Shown: positions 1-7,985 of the stretch, one piece after another
Layout of the letters: the number at the start of each line of letters is the position of its first letter
Numbering within the stretch: position 1 is the first letter of the stretch
Position numbers and translations under genes: made by a program
Notes under the pieces: model-generated
What the model was told of the DNA's origin: nothing
What the model saw: the letters and a program-made list of their open reading frames with translations, nothing else
The model's database searches: none
Assembly: GCF_036416795.1 (NCBI RefSeq)
Contig: NZ_CP143867.1
Coordinates: 6,316,001 to 6,380,000 of the forward strand
DNA: 64,000 bases
Direction of reading: 5' to 3'
Source: Bacteroides sp. MSB163
GTDB lineage: Bacteria; Bacteroidota; Bacteroidia; Bacteroidales; Bacteroidaceae

Positions 1-58
1 CAGGCAAAAGGTATTTATAGATGAGCATTCAAAAGGCTCTTAAACACTGTTTAAACTT

Positions 59-90
59 ACCTATAGGTAATCGCCCAACTACCTATAGGT
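59..90. repeat. Two ACCTATAGGT palindromes spaced 22 bp
   Basis: The self-complementary 10-mer ACCTATAGGT occurs at 59-68 and 81-90, exactly 22 bp apart. The second copy contains the TAG stop codon of the methyltransferase gene (minus strand, stop at 83-85). The 22-bp spacing is the same period as in the longer arrays at 19.8, 32.1 and 53.4 kb. Confidence 0.7.
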
Positions 91-1522
91 TGTACTTCCC
101 TGATAAGATTAATATCTCTTCCGGCAAATATCCGCTACGTATCCTCCACTCTTGCGGATAAAGATTATTAGCGCGGTTGCCTATATTCTTCACAAAACCT
201 AAAGGAATATAGTTATAAGTCAACAACACATATCCACGTGGAGCTTCTGCGGAAAGCACGATTGCCTCTTTACGCAAATAAGCAATAGCCTGTTCATACG
301 ACACTTCTTCATGGGGAAAAGTATCATCACGCAGTATTTGGCTCATGGCAAGGGCATGATTAGGAATCAAGTCCTTCCCCTTCACTTCGGCAAGGGCAAC
401 ACCCGCCTGAATGACACGAAGAGATTGCTGCAAAGACGACAGTTCCGGCAGATATTCTTTTGGAAAAGCCGTGATATTCGTTCCGTTTACTGAAAGTTCA
501 TAATCATCCGGAGAAAGAAGCCACCCCCGAGCAACGGCCAGTTGCTCTTTGGAAACACTGGAAGCCATCTTTTTCTTTCCTTGTGCAGAAGTTGATTTAT
601 ACCGGGTTCGCAAACTGTCCACCTCCGGTTTGCGAAGCGCAGCAAGGAAAAAGCCCTCACCTTTCGTCCGATGGGGAAGGAAACGATAAACAGGAAAATC
701 ATCTCCGGCAAGCAAATTTCCGGTGATATTCCAATTATCGAAAACATCTACCGGAAGTATCTCTGCACCGAATTCATCACGCATCCAGCGGATATTTTCT
801 TCATCTTCCTGCGTATTATACGTGCAAGTGCTATAGATAAGCAATCCACCGGATTTCAGACTGGGCCATATATCAGAGATGATACGTCGCTGACGTTGCC
901 AGCAGATTTCCACATTCTCCGGACTCCACTCGCTGACGGCAACAGGATCTTTACGAAACATACCTTCACCGGAACAAGGAACATCGGTCAATATGACATC
1001 GAAGAAGCCTTCCAGATCAGCGAAGTCTGCCGGATCGTTATTGGTTACCACAACACCGGGATGCCCCCACTTCGTCAGATTCTCCGCCAGGATTTGCGAA
1101 CGGTTACGGATCACTTCATTTGCTACCAACAGGCTGCCTGCAGGCAATACACTGCGGACATGGGTCGATTTTCCACCGGGAGCGGCGCAAAGGTCAAGCA
1201 TCACGGAAGGCGTTTCACCGATATATTGCTTTAATGCTTGCTCCACAAACATGGAAGATGCCTCCTGTACATAATAGCATCCGGCATGAAACAACGGATC
1301 GAAGGTAAACGTCAGCCGACGATCGAGATAAAATCCCGTGGAAGACCAGGGCACACGCCCGGAAGAGGTCTGAAAAAGACTGAATGAAGAATCGGGTAGC
1401 TTTTCTTCATTCAGTCGTATGCTTACTGGCTGTTCGCCATTCAAGGCGTCAGCCAGTTTATTATATTCTTCATCTCCCAAGAGGAGACGGGTACGGTCTG
1501 TAAAAGATACGGGTAAATCCAT
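83..1522 (-). CDS. rsmF: NOL1/NOP2/Sun-type rRNA (cytosine-C5-)methyltransferase, RsmF-like
   Basis: This 479-residue protein is an S-adenosylmethionine-dependent RNA m5C methyltransferase of the RsmB/RsmF group, expected to modify 16S rRNA in the cytoplasm. Visible are the SAM-binding motif DLCAAPGGKS (residues 110-119), the PCSGEGMF motif (182-189) and the STCTYN motif (231-236). The last two each supply one of the two family cysteines (about C183 and C233). The C-terminal 150 residues match the RNA-binding extension of RsmF. The reading frame stays open 91 codons further upstream, but that part runs through a promoter element and into the next gene, so the ATG at 1522 (MDLPVSF) is chosen. 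The stop codon lies inside a 22-bp spaced palindrome pair. The exact rRNA target is inferred. Confidence 0.9.
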   Translation of the reverse strand: MDLPVSFTDRTRLLLGDEEYNKLADALNGEQPVSIRLNEEKLPDSSFSLFQTSSGRVPWSSTGFYLDRRLTFTFDPLFHAGCYYVQEASSMFVEQALKQYIGETPSVMLDLCAAPGGKSTHVRSVLPAGSLLVANEVIRNRSQILAENLTKWGHPGVVVTNNDPADFADLEGFFDVILTDVPCSGEGMFRKDPVAVSEWSPENVEICWQRQRRIISDIWPSLKSGGLLIYSTCTYNTQEDEENIRWMRDEFGAEILPVDVFDNWNITGNLLAGDDFPVYRFLPHRTKGEGFFLAALRKPEVDSLRTRYKSTSAQGKKKMASSVSKEQLAVARGWLLSPDDYELSVNGTNITAFPKEYLPELSSLQQSLRVIQAGVALAEVKGKDLIPNHALAMSQILRDDTFPHEEVSYEQAIAYLRKEAIVLSAEAPRGYVLLTYNYIPLGFVKNIGNRANNLYPQEWRIRSGYLPEEILILSGKYNL

Positions 1523-1543
1523 GTGCCAAATTATTTTATGTCC

Positions 1544-1618
1544 GCAAAGGTAATGCAAATCGAATGCATAACTTTCATGCTTGCATGAAAAAGTTCTGCT
1601 GAGATGCAGCTTATCTTC
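1544..1618 (-). promoter_or_regulatory. 75-bp promoter module, copy 1 (upstream of rsmF)
   Basis: Reading on the minus strand, the module ends in a TACCTTTG -7 box 22-29 bp upstream of the rsmF ATG. It contains the palindrome TTTCATG-CAAG-CATGAAA-like core at 1572-1590. It aligns without gaps to 9922-9996 with 63 of 75 identical bases. The usual -33 TTTG is absent; half of the palindrome occupies that position. Confidence 0.75.
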
Positions 1619-1664
1619 CTCAAAGGTAACATAAAAAGGCAATACAAGGCAAACCCACCGGGCA

Positions 1665-4088
1665 CTAAAAACTAAGCTTGACTCCCGCAAAGTAGGAACG
1701 AGGCGCTCCCGGACCATAAATGTAACCAGAATCGCGGGTGGCTCCTTTATCAAAATCTTTCTGATAGGAGTTGAAGATATTCTGTACTCCCACATTGAAT
1801 TGCAGGCATATGCCGGAAAAATCTATATCATAAGCTACCTTGGCACCCAGTTCGAAGAAATCCGGGCTTTTCACCAACAGGTCTGCCGTACCATCCACTT
1901 CGGACATCAGATGAGGCACATACATTCGCCCGGTATAATTACCGTTCAGGGCTACCGACAATGCTTTTGTAGGATTGAAAGTGGCAGTAAAGTAGCCATA
2001 AACATCGGGGGTACGCAATATCCGGTCGCTATGGCGTTCTTCATCCGACAAATGTTCCTTGTCTGCACTCCACTCCTCGGGAGAATCGTACAGACTGCGT
2101 TGCACGGTCAGTCCCGCCTGCAACTGGATTTTATCACGCCAGGCGATCTTTCCTTCCAATGTACCACCATACACCTTTGCACCGGAACCGTTGACACGGG
2201 TTTGTATCAGATATCCACTACCGTTCGGATCTTCTACCGGTGCTGTCAGTACAAACGGATCGGAGAGTTTCGTGAAAAAACCTTCTATCAGCAAATTTGC
2301 TTGGAAATCACCGAAGTAATGATACCAGTCCATCGAAGCGTTCACGCTGCGCGAACGTTCTTCTTTCAAATCCTTAGCACGAACGATGGAAATCAACTCG
2401 CCTCCCACATTACTAATATGTAAGTCTTCGTCGAAAGCCTGCGGAGCACGGAAACCTTCAGCATAACTGAAACGGATATTTATGTCCTGCGTAGGGTTGT
2501 AGCGGATATTGGCACGGGGACTGAAAATGGCTTTACTCATAATGCTATTCTTGTCCAGACGTCCGCCTATCAGAAAACTCCACTGCTCGCTTTTCCATTC
2601 ATTCTGCACATAGGCACTCGCAATGTTCACAATCTGTTTCAAGGGATCGGGTGTATATTTATCAATCAACTGTTGCAGACGGTCTCCTATTGCAGTGGGA
2701 TCTTCCGCCAAAGCGGCATCCCGATATTTTTGCATATCCGTTGCTTTGTCGTCCAGATTATCATGATTAAATTCTACCCCACCCGTCAAGTCGGAAGGCA
2801 TGAAAAAGAGCTTATCAAAATGATAGATATACTGGGCGCCCAATACGCCGGTGAAATCGGTGGTATGCCCATAGGCACTGTAATAACTGTCGCGCACGAT
2901 ATGCTGGGCAGAGGCGTATGCATTGAACGCATGCTTCTGGTCCTTGGAGAAGGCACTGAACTTCAAGCCGCCCGTATTGATGGAATGTTCGATCTGCTCC
3001 ACCAGCCCGGGTTCGCCGGAACCATTCAGATTGGCATCTTCGGCAATGTGAGGCGGCAGATCAAAGCGGTTACCGTCACGACGGAACTCTTCCATGTGAT
3101 GATATTCCAGATTCAACTTGGAATAGGGACTCAGCCTGCAATAAGCGTTCACGCCTACTGTCTGGTTCTTCAATTTGGGTAATTCGGAGAAGCCGTCACC
3201 ATTGGAATCCCATGCCGAACGGTGGCGGTTCTGCCCGTAGATGTAAGCTCCCATTTTGTTATCCGAAGATACCAGGGAAAGGTTAAGCGTAGTATTATTG
3301 TCAAACGAACCGGAACCATCGAAATTGGAGATAGAGTGGGCAAACGAACCTGAGTTGTGGAGAGGTTCTTTCGTGATAATATTCACTGTTCCGGCAATGG
3401 CCGAAGAGCCGAAAAGAGCCGAACCGCCTCCACGTACCACTTCCACACGCTCTATCATATTAGCGGGAATCTGCTCCAAGCCGTAGACGCCTGCCAGTGC
3501 AGAAAAGATGGGACGGGAATCAATCAGTATCTGTGTATATTTCCCATCCATACCATTGATACGTACCTGTGAGTAGCCACAATTCTGGCAATCGTTTTCT
3601 ACACGCACGCCCGGCTGGAAGACGAGACCTTGCGACAAGGTATGCGAATTGGTCATGTCGAATAGTTTCGGAGTAACGACCTTTACCAAGGTAGGTGCCA
3701 GTCGGCGAGCGGTTTCATTACGATTGGCTGTAACAACTACGCCATCCAGGGCTACCATATCTTCTTCCAGTTCGAAGTTTTCTTCCAGCGTCTTACCTCG
3801 TTTAAGGGTTACTTTTCGTTCTTGTGGTTTATAACCTACGGCACTGACGGAGAGTATGAACTCACCTTCCGGAAGGTTCTTCAGAAAATAATGTCCGGTA
3901 CCATCGGTCATAGTTCCGATAGTGGTCCCTTTCAGGGCTACTGTCATATAAGGAAGGTGTTCTCCTGTTTTTTTCTCTAATACGTGGCCAATGATATTGG
4001 CGTCAGATTCATTTAAATCAATTGCATAAGCGGTGTGGAAGAGCAATGTACACATCACTCCCACCACGAAAAAGATATATTTTTTCAT
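1665..4088 (-). CDS. TonB-dependent outer membrane receptor
   Basis: This 807-residue receptor imports a ligand across the outer membrane using TonB energy. It starts with a signal peptide (residues 1-22, ending HTAYA), followed by a carboxypeptidase-like regulatory beta domain (about 31-110), a plug domain (about 120-240, with QVRINGMDG and VEVVRGGGSALFGSSAIAG) and a beta-barrel that ends in Phe. A Cys-x-x-Cys pair (CQNCG) sits in the plug. It is a single receptor without a SusD partner, which argues against a glycan system and fits a metal, siderophore or corrinoid ligand; the ligand is unknown. The upstream neighbour is a His-rich small membrane protein, and a 10-base G/C tract lies in the 50-bp gap, 31 bp before the ATG. 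Confidence 0.9.
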   Translation of the reverse strand: MKKYIFFVVGVMCTLLFHTAYAIDLNESDANIIGHVLEKKTGEHLPYMTVALKGTTIGTMTDGTGHYFLKNLPEGEFILSVSAVGYKPQERKVTLKRGKTLEENFELEEDMVALDGVVVTANRNETARRLAPTLVKVVTPKLFDMTNSHTLSQGLVFQPGVRVENDCQNCGYSQVRINGMDGKYTQILIDSRPIFSALAGVYGLEQIPANMIERVEVVRGGGSALFGSSAIAGTVNIITKEPLHNSGSFAHSISNFDGSGSFDNNTTLNLSLVSSDNKMGAYIYGQNRHRSAWDSNGDGFSELPKLKNQTVGVNAYCRLSPYSKLNLEYHHMEEFRRDGNRFDLPPHIAEDANLNGSGEPGLVEQIEHSINTGGLKFSAFSKDQKHAFNAYASAQHIVRDSYYSAYGHTTDFTGVLGAQYIYHFDKLFFMPSDLTGGVEFNHDNLDDKATDMQKYRDAALAEDPTAIGDRLQQLIDKYTPDPLKQIVNIASAYVQNEWKSEQWSFLIGGRLDKNSIMSKAIFSPRANIRYNPTQDINIRFSYAEGFRAPQAFDEDLHISNVGGELISIVRAKDLKEERSRSVNASMDWYHYFGDFQANLLIEGFFTKLSDPFVLTAPVEDPNGSGYLIQTRVNGSGAKVYGGTLEGKIAWRDKIQLQAGLTVQRSLYDSPEEWSADKEHLSDEERHSDRILRTPDVYGYFTATFNPTKALSVALNGNYTGRMYVPHLMSEVDGTADLLVKSPDFFELGAKVAYDIDFSGICLQFNVGVQNIFNSYQKDFDKGATRDSGYIYGPGAPRSYFAGVKLSF

Positions 4089-4118
4089 GTAGTTCTAATT
4101 TTTAATGGATTTTAACAA

Positions 4119-4128
4119 GGGGGGGGGG
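4119..4128. repeat. Homopolymer G10 tract (C10 on the coding strand of the receptor)
   Basis: Ten consecutive G lie between the stop of the small membrane protein (4139) and the start of the TonB-dependent receptor (4088). Such a tract is unusual in this AT-rich intergenic sequence and is a candidate slipped-strand mutation site. Confidence 0.9.
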
Positions 4129-4138
4129 ATTCCTATTG

Positions 4139-4474
4139 TCAATGAACTACAGGCGGTGCACGCAGACTGATGCCGCAACGAACTCGCACGCACTTGGTAT
4201 GTTCTACAGCCGGAACACTCAGTACACGCAATAAAATAAGGAAAGCCGATGCGGCAAAAAGAATAGCAGGTAGAGAAGAAGCTACAAAAGAAGAAAGGAA
4301 GAATATCGTTTCAACCTGCGCTTCCGTATGGCTATGTTCACCTTTGAACGGGTGGGAATGTACAATAATTACCCCATTTACCACATGCGAGTGAGTAAAC
4401 AGTGTAATACCTCCTAAATATGCGATAAATAATAAAGGAAGGAACCATTTCAATATATTCCGTAACTTCTCCAA
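4139..4474 (-). CDS. Small His-rich membrane protein next to the TonB-dependent receptor
   Basis: The 111-residue product has an N-terminal hydrophobic segment (about residues 8-28), a short loop with several histidines (HSHVVNG, HSHP and HSH within residues 28-52) and a second hydrophobic segment (about 57-85). The clustered histidines suggest metal contact. It lies 50 bp upstream of the receptor on the same strand, so the two are probably co-transcribed and may serve the same uptake process. I do not recognise a named family. The ATG at 4474 gives a plausible membrane start. The function is unknown; metal-related uptake is inference from the histidines and context. Confidence 0.7.
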   Translation of the reverse strand: MEKLRNILKWFLPLLFIAYLGGITLFTHSHVVNGVIIVHSHPFKGEHSHTEAQVETIFFLSSFVASSLPAILFAASAFLILLRVLSVPAVEHTKCVRVRCGISLRAPPVVH

Positions 4475-4634
4475 AAAGCGTTTTAATATAGATTTGCGAA
4501 GGTAACACTAATTACAATAAGAAGCAACCGGATTTAGTTGTTTTAACCGGATATAGAGCAAAATACCTACATCTTATGAGTACAAGAAGTCTGATATTAC
4601 ATTATTATTAAATAAAACTGATCCATTTTTGTTC

Positions 4635-4788
4635 GGTTTTTGAATGAAGTGATGATTTATTTTTTAGACGCGGATGACGCAGATTTTTTATTTATTGATG
4701 TGACAGCGCAGCCTTTAAATCCGTGTCATCCGTGTCATCTGCGTCTAAGAGATTGAATACATAGGATAAAATCATTTACCTCATTTCT
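4635..4788. repeat. MITE-like interspersed repeat, copy 1
   Basis: This 154-bp element is nearly identical to 24971-25132. It has inner inverted arms at 4665-4686 and 4717-4747 built from the 9-bp unit ACGGATGAC, plus weaker inverted similarity at its outer ends (GAATGAAGTGATGATTTA against GAAATGAGGTAAATGATTTT). This copy has one 9-bp unit fewer than copy 2. No coding capacity is credible. It fills most of the 475-bp gap between 4475 and 4949. Confidence 0.85.
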
Positions 4789-4949
4789 TTTCCGATAAGA
4801 ATCAATCCTACCATCCCCTTTTACATCATAAATATCTGCAAATACTTTCAGATAATACTGATTTTCCAAAAAAATATCGTCTCTTTGCAACTTTCTAACT
4901 GACATGATACGTCTAACACACAAAGAAACAATAAAAGATAAAACAAAAT

Positions 4950-5591
4950 ATGATTATGAAACGGATAATTTTAGCACTCATCGCCGCCATGACATTATGT
5001 TCACTGGTACAGGCAAAAAACAGAACGGTTACAGAAAACGACAGTCTGGGGAACAAAAAACGCGTGATTGAACTGCGCGATACTACCATCGACGGAAAGA
5101 CAGTAACCGATACGCTCAGCATCATGACCTACGAAGGCAGTGGTTCAGACAGCAAAAGCGATAAAGGATGGAAACACCACAACGGCAGTGGTTGGAACTG
5201 GGACTTCGATTTAGATGGCAAAACCTCTGAAACCATCATTTCAGTTACTGCCATCGTCTTCATCTTCGGTCTGCCGCTACTCATCGTCTTTACGGTATTC
5301 TTCTTCAATTACAAAAATCGAAAAGCCAAATACCGCCTTGCAGAACAAGCTCTTTCGAGCGGTCAACAACTGCCTGAAGACTTCTTCAAGAATGCGGAGA
5401 AAACAGAAGATATCCGTACCAAAGGTATCAAAAACATCTTCATCAGCATCGGATTGTTCATCTTCCTCTGGGCCATTACCGAGAACTTTGGAGTAGGTTG
5501 TGTCGGACTGCTGATCATGTTCACCGGATTCGGACAATTAGTTATCTATTATACGCAAGACTCTAATAAAAAGAACAACCGGGAGAGATGA
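4950..5591 (+). CDS. Secreted/membrane protein of the sigma factor operon (DUF6249-like)
   Basis: The 213-residue product has a signal peptide (ending LVQA), a short polar domain rich in Asp, Thr, Ser and Gly (about 25-85), a transmembrane segment (about 93-117), a basic linker and two more hydrophobic segments (about 160-200). The ATGs at 4950 and 4956 are both possible starts. Its stop overlaps the start of the sigma factor gene in an ATGA arrangement, so the two are translationally coupled. It resembles the Bacteroides DUF6249 membrane family from memory. A role in sensing or restraining the sigma factor is inference from the coupling only. Confidence 0.75.
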   Translation: MIMKRIILALIAAMTLCSLVQAKNRTVTENDSLGNKKRVIELRDTTIDGKTVTDTLSIMTYEGSGSDSKSDKGWKHHNGSGWNWDFDLDGKTSETIISVTAIVFIFGLPLLIVFTVFFFNYKNRKAKYRLAEQALSSGQQLPEDFFKNAEKTEDIRTKGIKNIFISIGLFIFLWAITENFGVGCVGLLIMFTGFGQLVIYYTQDSNKKNNRER

Positions 5592-6136
5592 GCCAACTCA
5601 ACGATATATCGTTAGTCGCACAGGTCGTGGTGTTTCGCAACACCAGGGCCTTCGACCAGTTGGTGAAAAAGTACCAGTCGCCCGTGCGACGGTTCTTCCT
5701 CAACCTGACTTGTGGCGACAACGAATTGAGTGACGACCTGGCGCAGGACACGTTTATCAAAGCCTACACCAACCTAGCTTCATTCAAAAACCTGTCCAAT
5801 TTCTCCACCTGGCTCTACCGTATTGCATATAATGTATTTTATGATTATCTTCGCAGTCGGAAGGAGACAGCTGACCTCGACACCCGGGAAGTGGATACCC
5901 GCTGGAACACCAGCCAAGATGACGTAGGACAACAGATGGACGTTTACCGGGCACTGGCGACACTAAAAGAAATGGAACGAACCTGTATCACCTTGTTCTA
6001 CATGGAAGATCAGAGCATAGAAAAGATTGCAGGTATCACGGGATGCCCGGCGGGAACAGTCAAAAGCCACCTCTCGCGGGCGAAAGAAAAAATGGCTACC
6101 TACTTAAAACAAAATGGTTATGACGAAAACAACTGA
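5588..6136 (+). CDS. ECF-type RNA polymerase sigma factor
   Basis: This 182-residue protein is a sigma-70 family factor of the extracytoplasmic function type. Region 2 is visible at about residues 20-85 (including DLAQDTFIKAYTNL and STWLYRIAYNVFYDYLRS) and region 4 at about 120-172 (IEKIAGITGCPAGTVKSHLSRAKEKM, a helix-turn-helix). Regions 1.1 and 3 are absent, as expected for this class. It overlaps the preceding membrane gene by 4 bp and the following small gene by 23 bp, so the three form one tightly coupled operon. The regulon is unknown. No classical FecR-type anti-sigma factor is present; the two flanking membrane proteins are the obvious candidates for that role. Confidence 0.93.
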   Translation: MSQLNDISLVAQVVVFRNTRAFDQLVKKYQSPVRRFFLNLTCGDNELSDDLAQDTFIKAYTNLASFKNLSNFSTWLYRIAYNVFYDYLRSRKETADLDTREVDTRWNTSQDDVGQQMDVYRALATLKEMERTCITLFYMEDQSIEKIAGITGCPAGTVKSHLSRAKEKMATYLKQNGYDENN

Positions 6137-6449
6137 TGATAAACTTTTGCAGCAGTTCTTCTCTGACAATCGGAAAGAGATAGAAGATAACGGCTTCAGC
6201 CGTCGTGTGATGCACCACCTGCCCGACCGGTATTACCGAATTTCGCAGTTGTGGAGCTTGTTCTGTTTTACGCTTGCTGTAGTGTTGTTCTTTGTTCTCG
6301 ATGGCTTGCAGCTGGTGCTGGGCGCCTTACGCGAAACTTTCACCAGCGCCATACAAAGCGGTGCAACGGAACTCGATCCCAAATCACTGATTATAGTGGC
6401 AATAGTACTGGTCTACTTAGGATATCGCAAGATTTGTTCTTTAGCATAA
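6114..6449 (+). CDS. Small membrane protein downstream of the ECF sigma factor (DUF5056-like)
   Basis: The 111-residue product begins with a charged soluble region (residues 1-40, including SRRVMHHLPDRYYR) followed by a hydrophobic segment (about 43-70) and a second one near the C terminus (about 90-105). It starts inside the end of the sigma factor gene; the ATGs at 6114 and 6120 are both usable. Size, topology and position are like the short DUF5056 proteins that follow ECF sigma genes in Bacteroides. The cytoplasmic N-terminal part could bind the sigma factor, which would make it a minimal anti-sigma factor, but this is inference. A strong terminator follows at 6501. Confidence 0.75.
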   Translation: MVMTKTTDDKLLQQFFSDNRKEIEDNGFSRRVMHHLPDRYYRISQLWSLFCFTLAVVLFFVLDGLQLVLGALRETFTSAIQSGATELDPKSLIIVAIVLVYLGYRKICSLA

Positions 6450-6458
6450 AGCTCATTT

Positions 6459-6521
6459 ATTCTTGCAATAAATCCGTTTGCCCTTACAATAAATTAGTTT
6501 GCCCTTGCCTGCTTTTTGCAG
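6459..6521 (+). repeat. Three-unit array with 21-bp period
   Basis: Three related 21-bp units follow the small membrane gene (TTCTTGCAATAAAT, TGCCCTTACAATAAAT and TGCCCTTGCCTGC cores, each offset by 21 bp). The third unit forms the left arm of the terminator hairpin. Confidence 0.6.
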
Positions 6522-6541
6522 GTCAAGGGCTAATTTTTTTT
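6501..6541 (+). terminator. Rho-independent terminator of the sigma factor operon
   Basis: The stem GCCCTTG-CCTGC pairs with GCAGG-CAAGGGC across a short T-rich loop and is followed by a run of T (6534-6541). Confidence 0.9.
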
Positions 6542-6572
6542 AACTGAACAAACATTTCTCATCAATAAATTG

Positions 6573-6580
6573 TATCTTTG
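6573..6580 (+). promoter_or_regulatory. -7 box TATCTTTG before the phospholipase D-like gene
   Basis: The sequence fits the Bacteroides TAnnTTTG box and lies 38 bp upstream of the TTG start at 6619. No clear TTTG is seen at -33. Confidence 0.55.
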
Positions 6581-6618
6581 TCGACTCAATTAGAAAAACT
6601 AACTAAGCGTAAGAAGTT

Positions 6619-7857
6619 TTGAGAAGAATATTATTCATCATATTATCATCTGCATTATTCTTTATAGGAAATATTCACGCGCAAGTCGCCACCAGTGACT
6701 CGCTCGTGATGCATTATCTACAACAACAAGGCATTCCGGTTACCGCCAACAATGAAGTAAAGCTTCTGATGAGCGGACGGGAGAAGTTTCTGGATCTCTT
6801 CGAAGAAATACGCCACGCCAAACATCACATTCATCTGGAATACTTCAATTTCCGCAATGACTCCATAGCCAATGCCCTGTTCGACCTACTGGCTGAAAAA
6901 GTACAGGAAGGTGTGGAAGTCCGTGCCCTCTTCGATGCTTTCGGTAACTGGTCTAATAACAAACCATTAAAGAAACATCACCTGAAAGCAATCCGTGGCC
7001 AGGGCATTGAAATAGTGAAATTTGACCCGATTACCTTCCCATGGATCAATCATGCCATGCATCGCGATCATAGGAAAATCGTAGTGATTGACGGCAAAAT
7101 AGGATATACCGGCGGTATGAATATAGCCGACTATTACATCACAGGACTGCCCAAAATCGGTCAGTGGCACGACATGCACATGCGTATCGAAGGAGATGCA
7201 GTGCGCTATCTGCAAGGTATCTTCCTCACTATGTGGAACCAGGAGACTAAACAGCACATCGGCGGCCCCGTTTACTTTCCGGATATACCGCAACTCCCCG
7301 AAAGTATAGCCGAAGAAATAGCCATAGTAGACCGTACACCAAGGGAAACTCCCCGCTCCATCAGTCACGCTTATGCAGCATCCATTGGAGCAGCGCAACA
7401 CAGCATACAGATTGTGAACCCCTACTTTGTACCAACCAAATCCATCCGGAAGGCCATTAAATATGCATTAAAAAAAGGTACTGAAGTGGAAATCATGATA
7501 CCTGCCGTTTCTGATATTCCTTTCACCCCGGAAGCATCTTTCTATATCGTACACAAGCTGATGAAGAAAGGGGCAAAAGTTTATCTCTTTAACGGAGGCT
7601 TCCACCATTCCAAGATTATGATGGTAGACCGGAATTTCTGTACTGTGGGTACGGCCAATCTGAATAGCCGTAGTCTGCGATATGACTTTGAAACGAATGC
7701 GTTTATTTTCGATCCTACAATCACCCACCAGTTGAATGATATGTTTGAACGGGATAAAAAGAATAGTACGCTATTGACTCCCGAAGTTTGGAAAAAGCGT
7801 TCAGGATGGAAGAAGTTTGTAGGTTGGGTGGGTAACTTAATGACACCGTTCCTTTAA
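6619..7857 (+). CDS. Phospholipase D superfamily enzyme, cardiolipin synthase-like
   Basis: The 412-residue protein carries two HKD catalytic motifs: HRKIVVIDGKIGYTGGMN (about residues 152-170) and HSKIMMVDRNFCTVGTANLN (about 328-348). Two HKD motifs in one chain are typical of bacterial cardiolipin synthases, which join phosphatidylglycerol molecules at the membrane. It is shorter than the common 480-residue ClsA type. Instead of two N-terminal membrane helices it has what looks like a signal peptide ending at NIHAQ. The start is TTG at 6619; this is accepted because the signal peptide needs it and no ATG lies nearby in frame. A periplasmic phosphatidyltransferase or phospholipase role is the alternative. 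Confidence 0.85.
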   Translation: MRRILFIILSSALFFIGNIHAQVATSDSLVMHYLQQQGIPVTANNEVKLLMSGREKFLDLFEEIRHAKHHIHLEYFNFRNDSIANALFDLLAEKVQEGVEVRALFDAFGNWSNNKPLKKHHLKAIRGQGIEIVKFDPITFPWINHAMHRDHRKIVVIDGKIGYTGGMNIADYYITGLPKIGQWHDMHMRIEGDAVRYLQGIFLTMWNQETKQHIGGPVYFPDIPQLPESIAEEIAIVDRTPRETPRSISHAYAASIGAAQHSIQIVNPYFVPTKSIRKAIKYALKKGTEVEIMIPAVSDIPFTPEASFYIVHKLMKKGAKVYLFNGGFHHSKIMMVDRNFCTVGTANLNSRSLRYDFETNAFIFDPTITHQLNDMFERDKKNSTLLTPEVWKKRSGWKKFVGWVGNLMTPFL

Positions 7858-7923
7858 TTATACCGCCGTTCCTCTAATAATTTTTAATTGAAAATTATTC
7901 TATGCTATTTGCCGAAGTTTAGT

Positions 7924-7931
7924 TACCTTTG
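7924..7931 (+). promoter_or_regulatory. -7 box TACCTTTG before thyA
   Basis: A perfect TAnnTTTG box lies 55 bp upstream of the thyA ATG. The -33 region is not clear. Confidence 0.5.
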
Positions 7932-7985
7932 GCGAGGCAAAAAAAGATTGTCCCTTTTGTTGTTTATAATTCGTAATCTGCAATC

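Noticed and set aside
1523..1795. N-terminal extension of the methyltransferase frame by 91 codons
   Set aside because: It overlaps the end of the TonB-dependent receptor gene and the 75-bp promoter module; the family N terminus begins at the ATG at 1522.
4735..4923. 62-codon frame on the minus strand
   Set aside because: Its C-terminal part is the MITE-like repeat, and the same frame fragment occurs in copy 2 without a gene around it.
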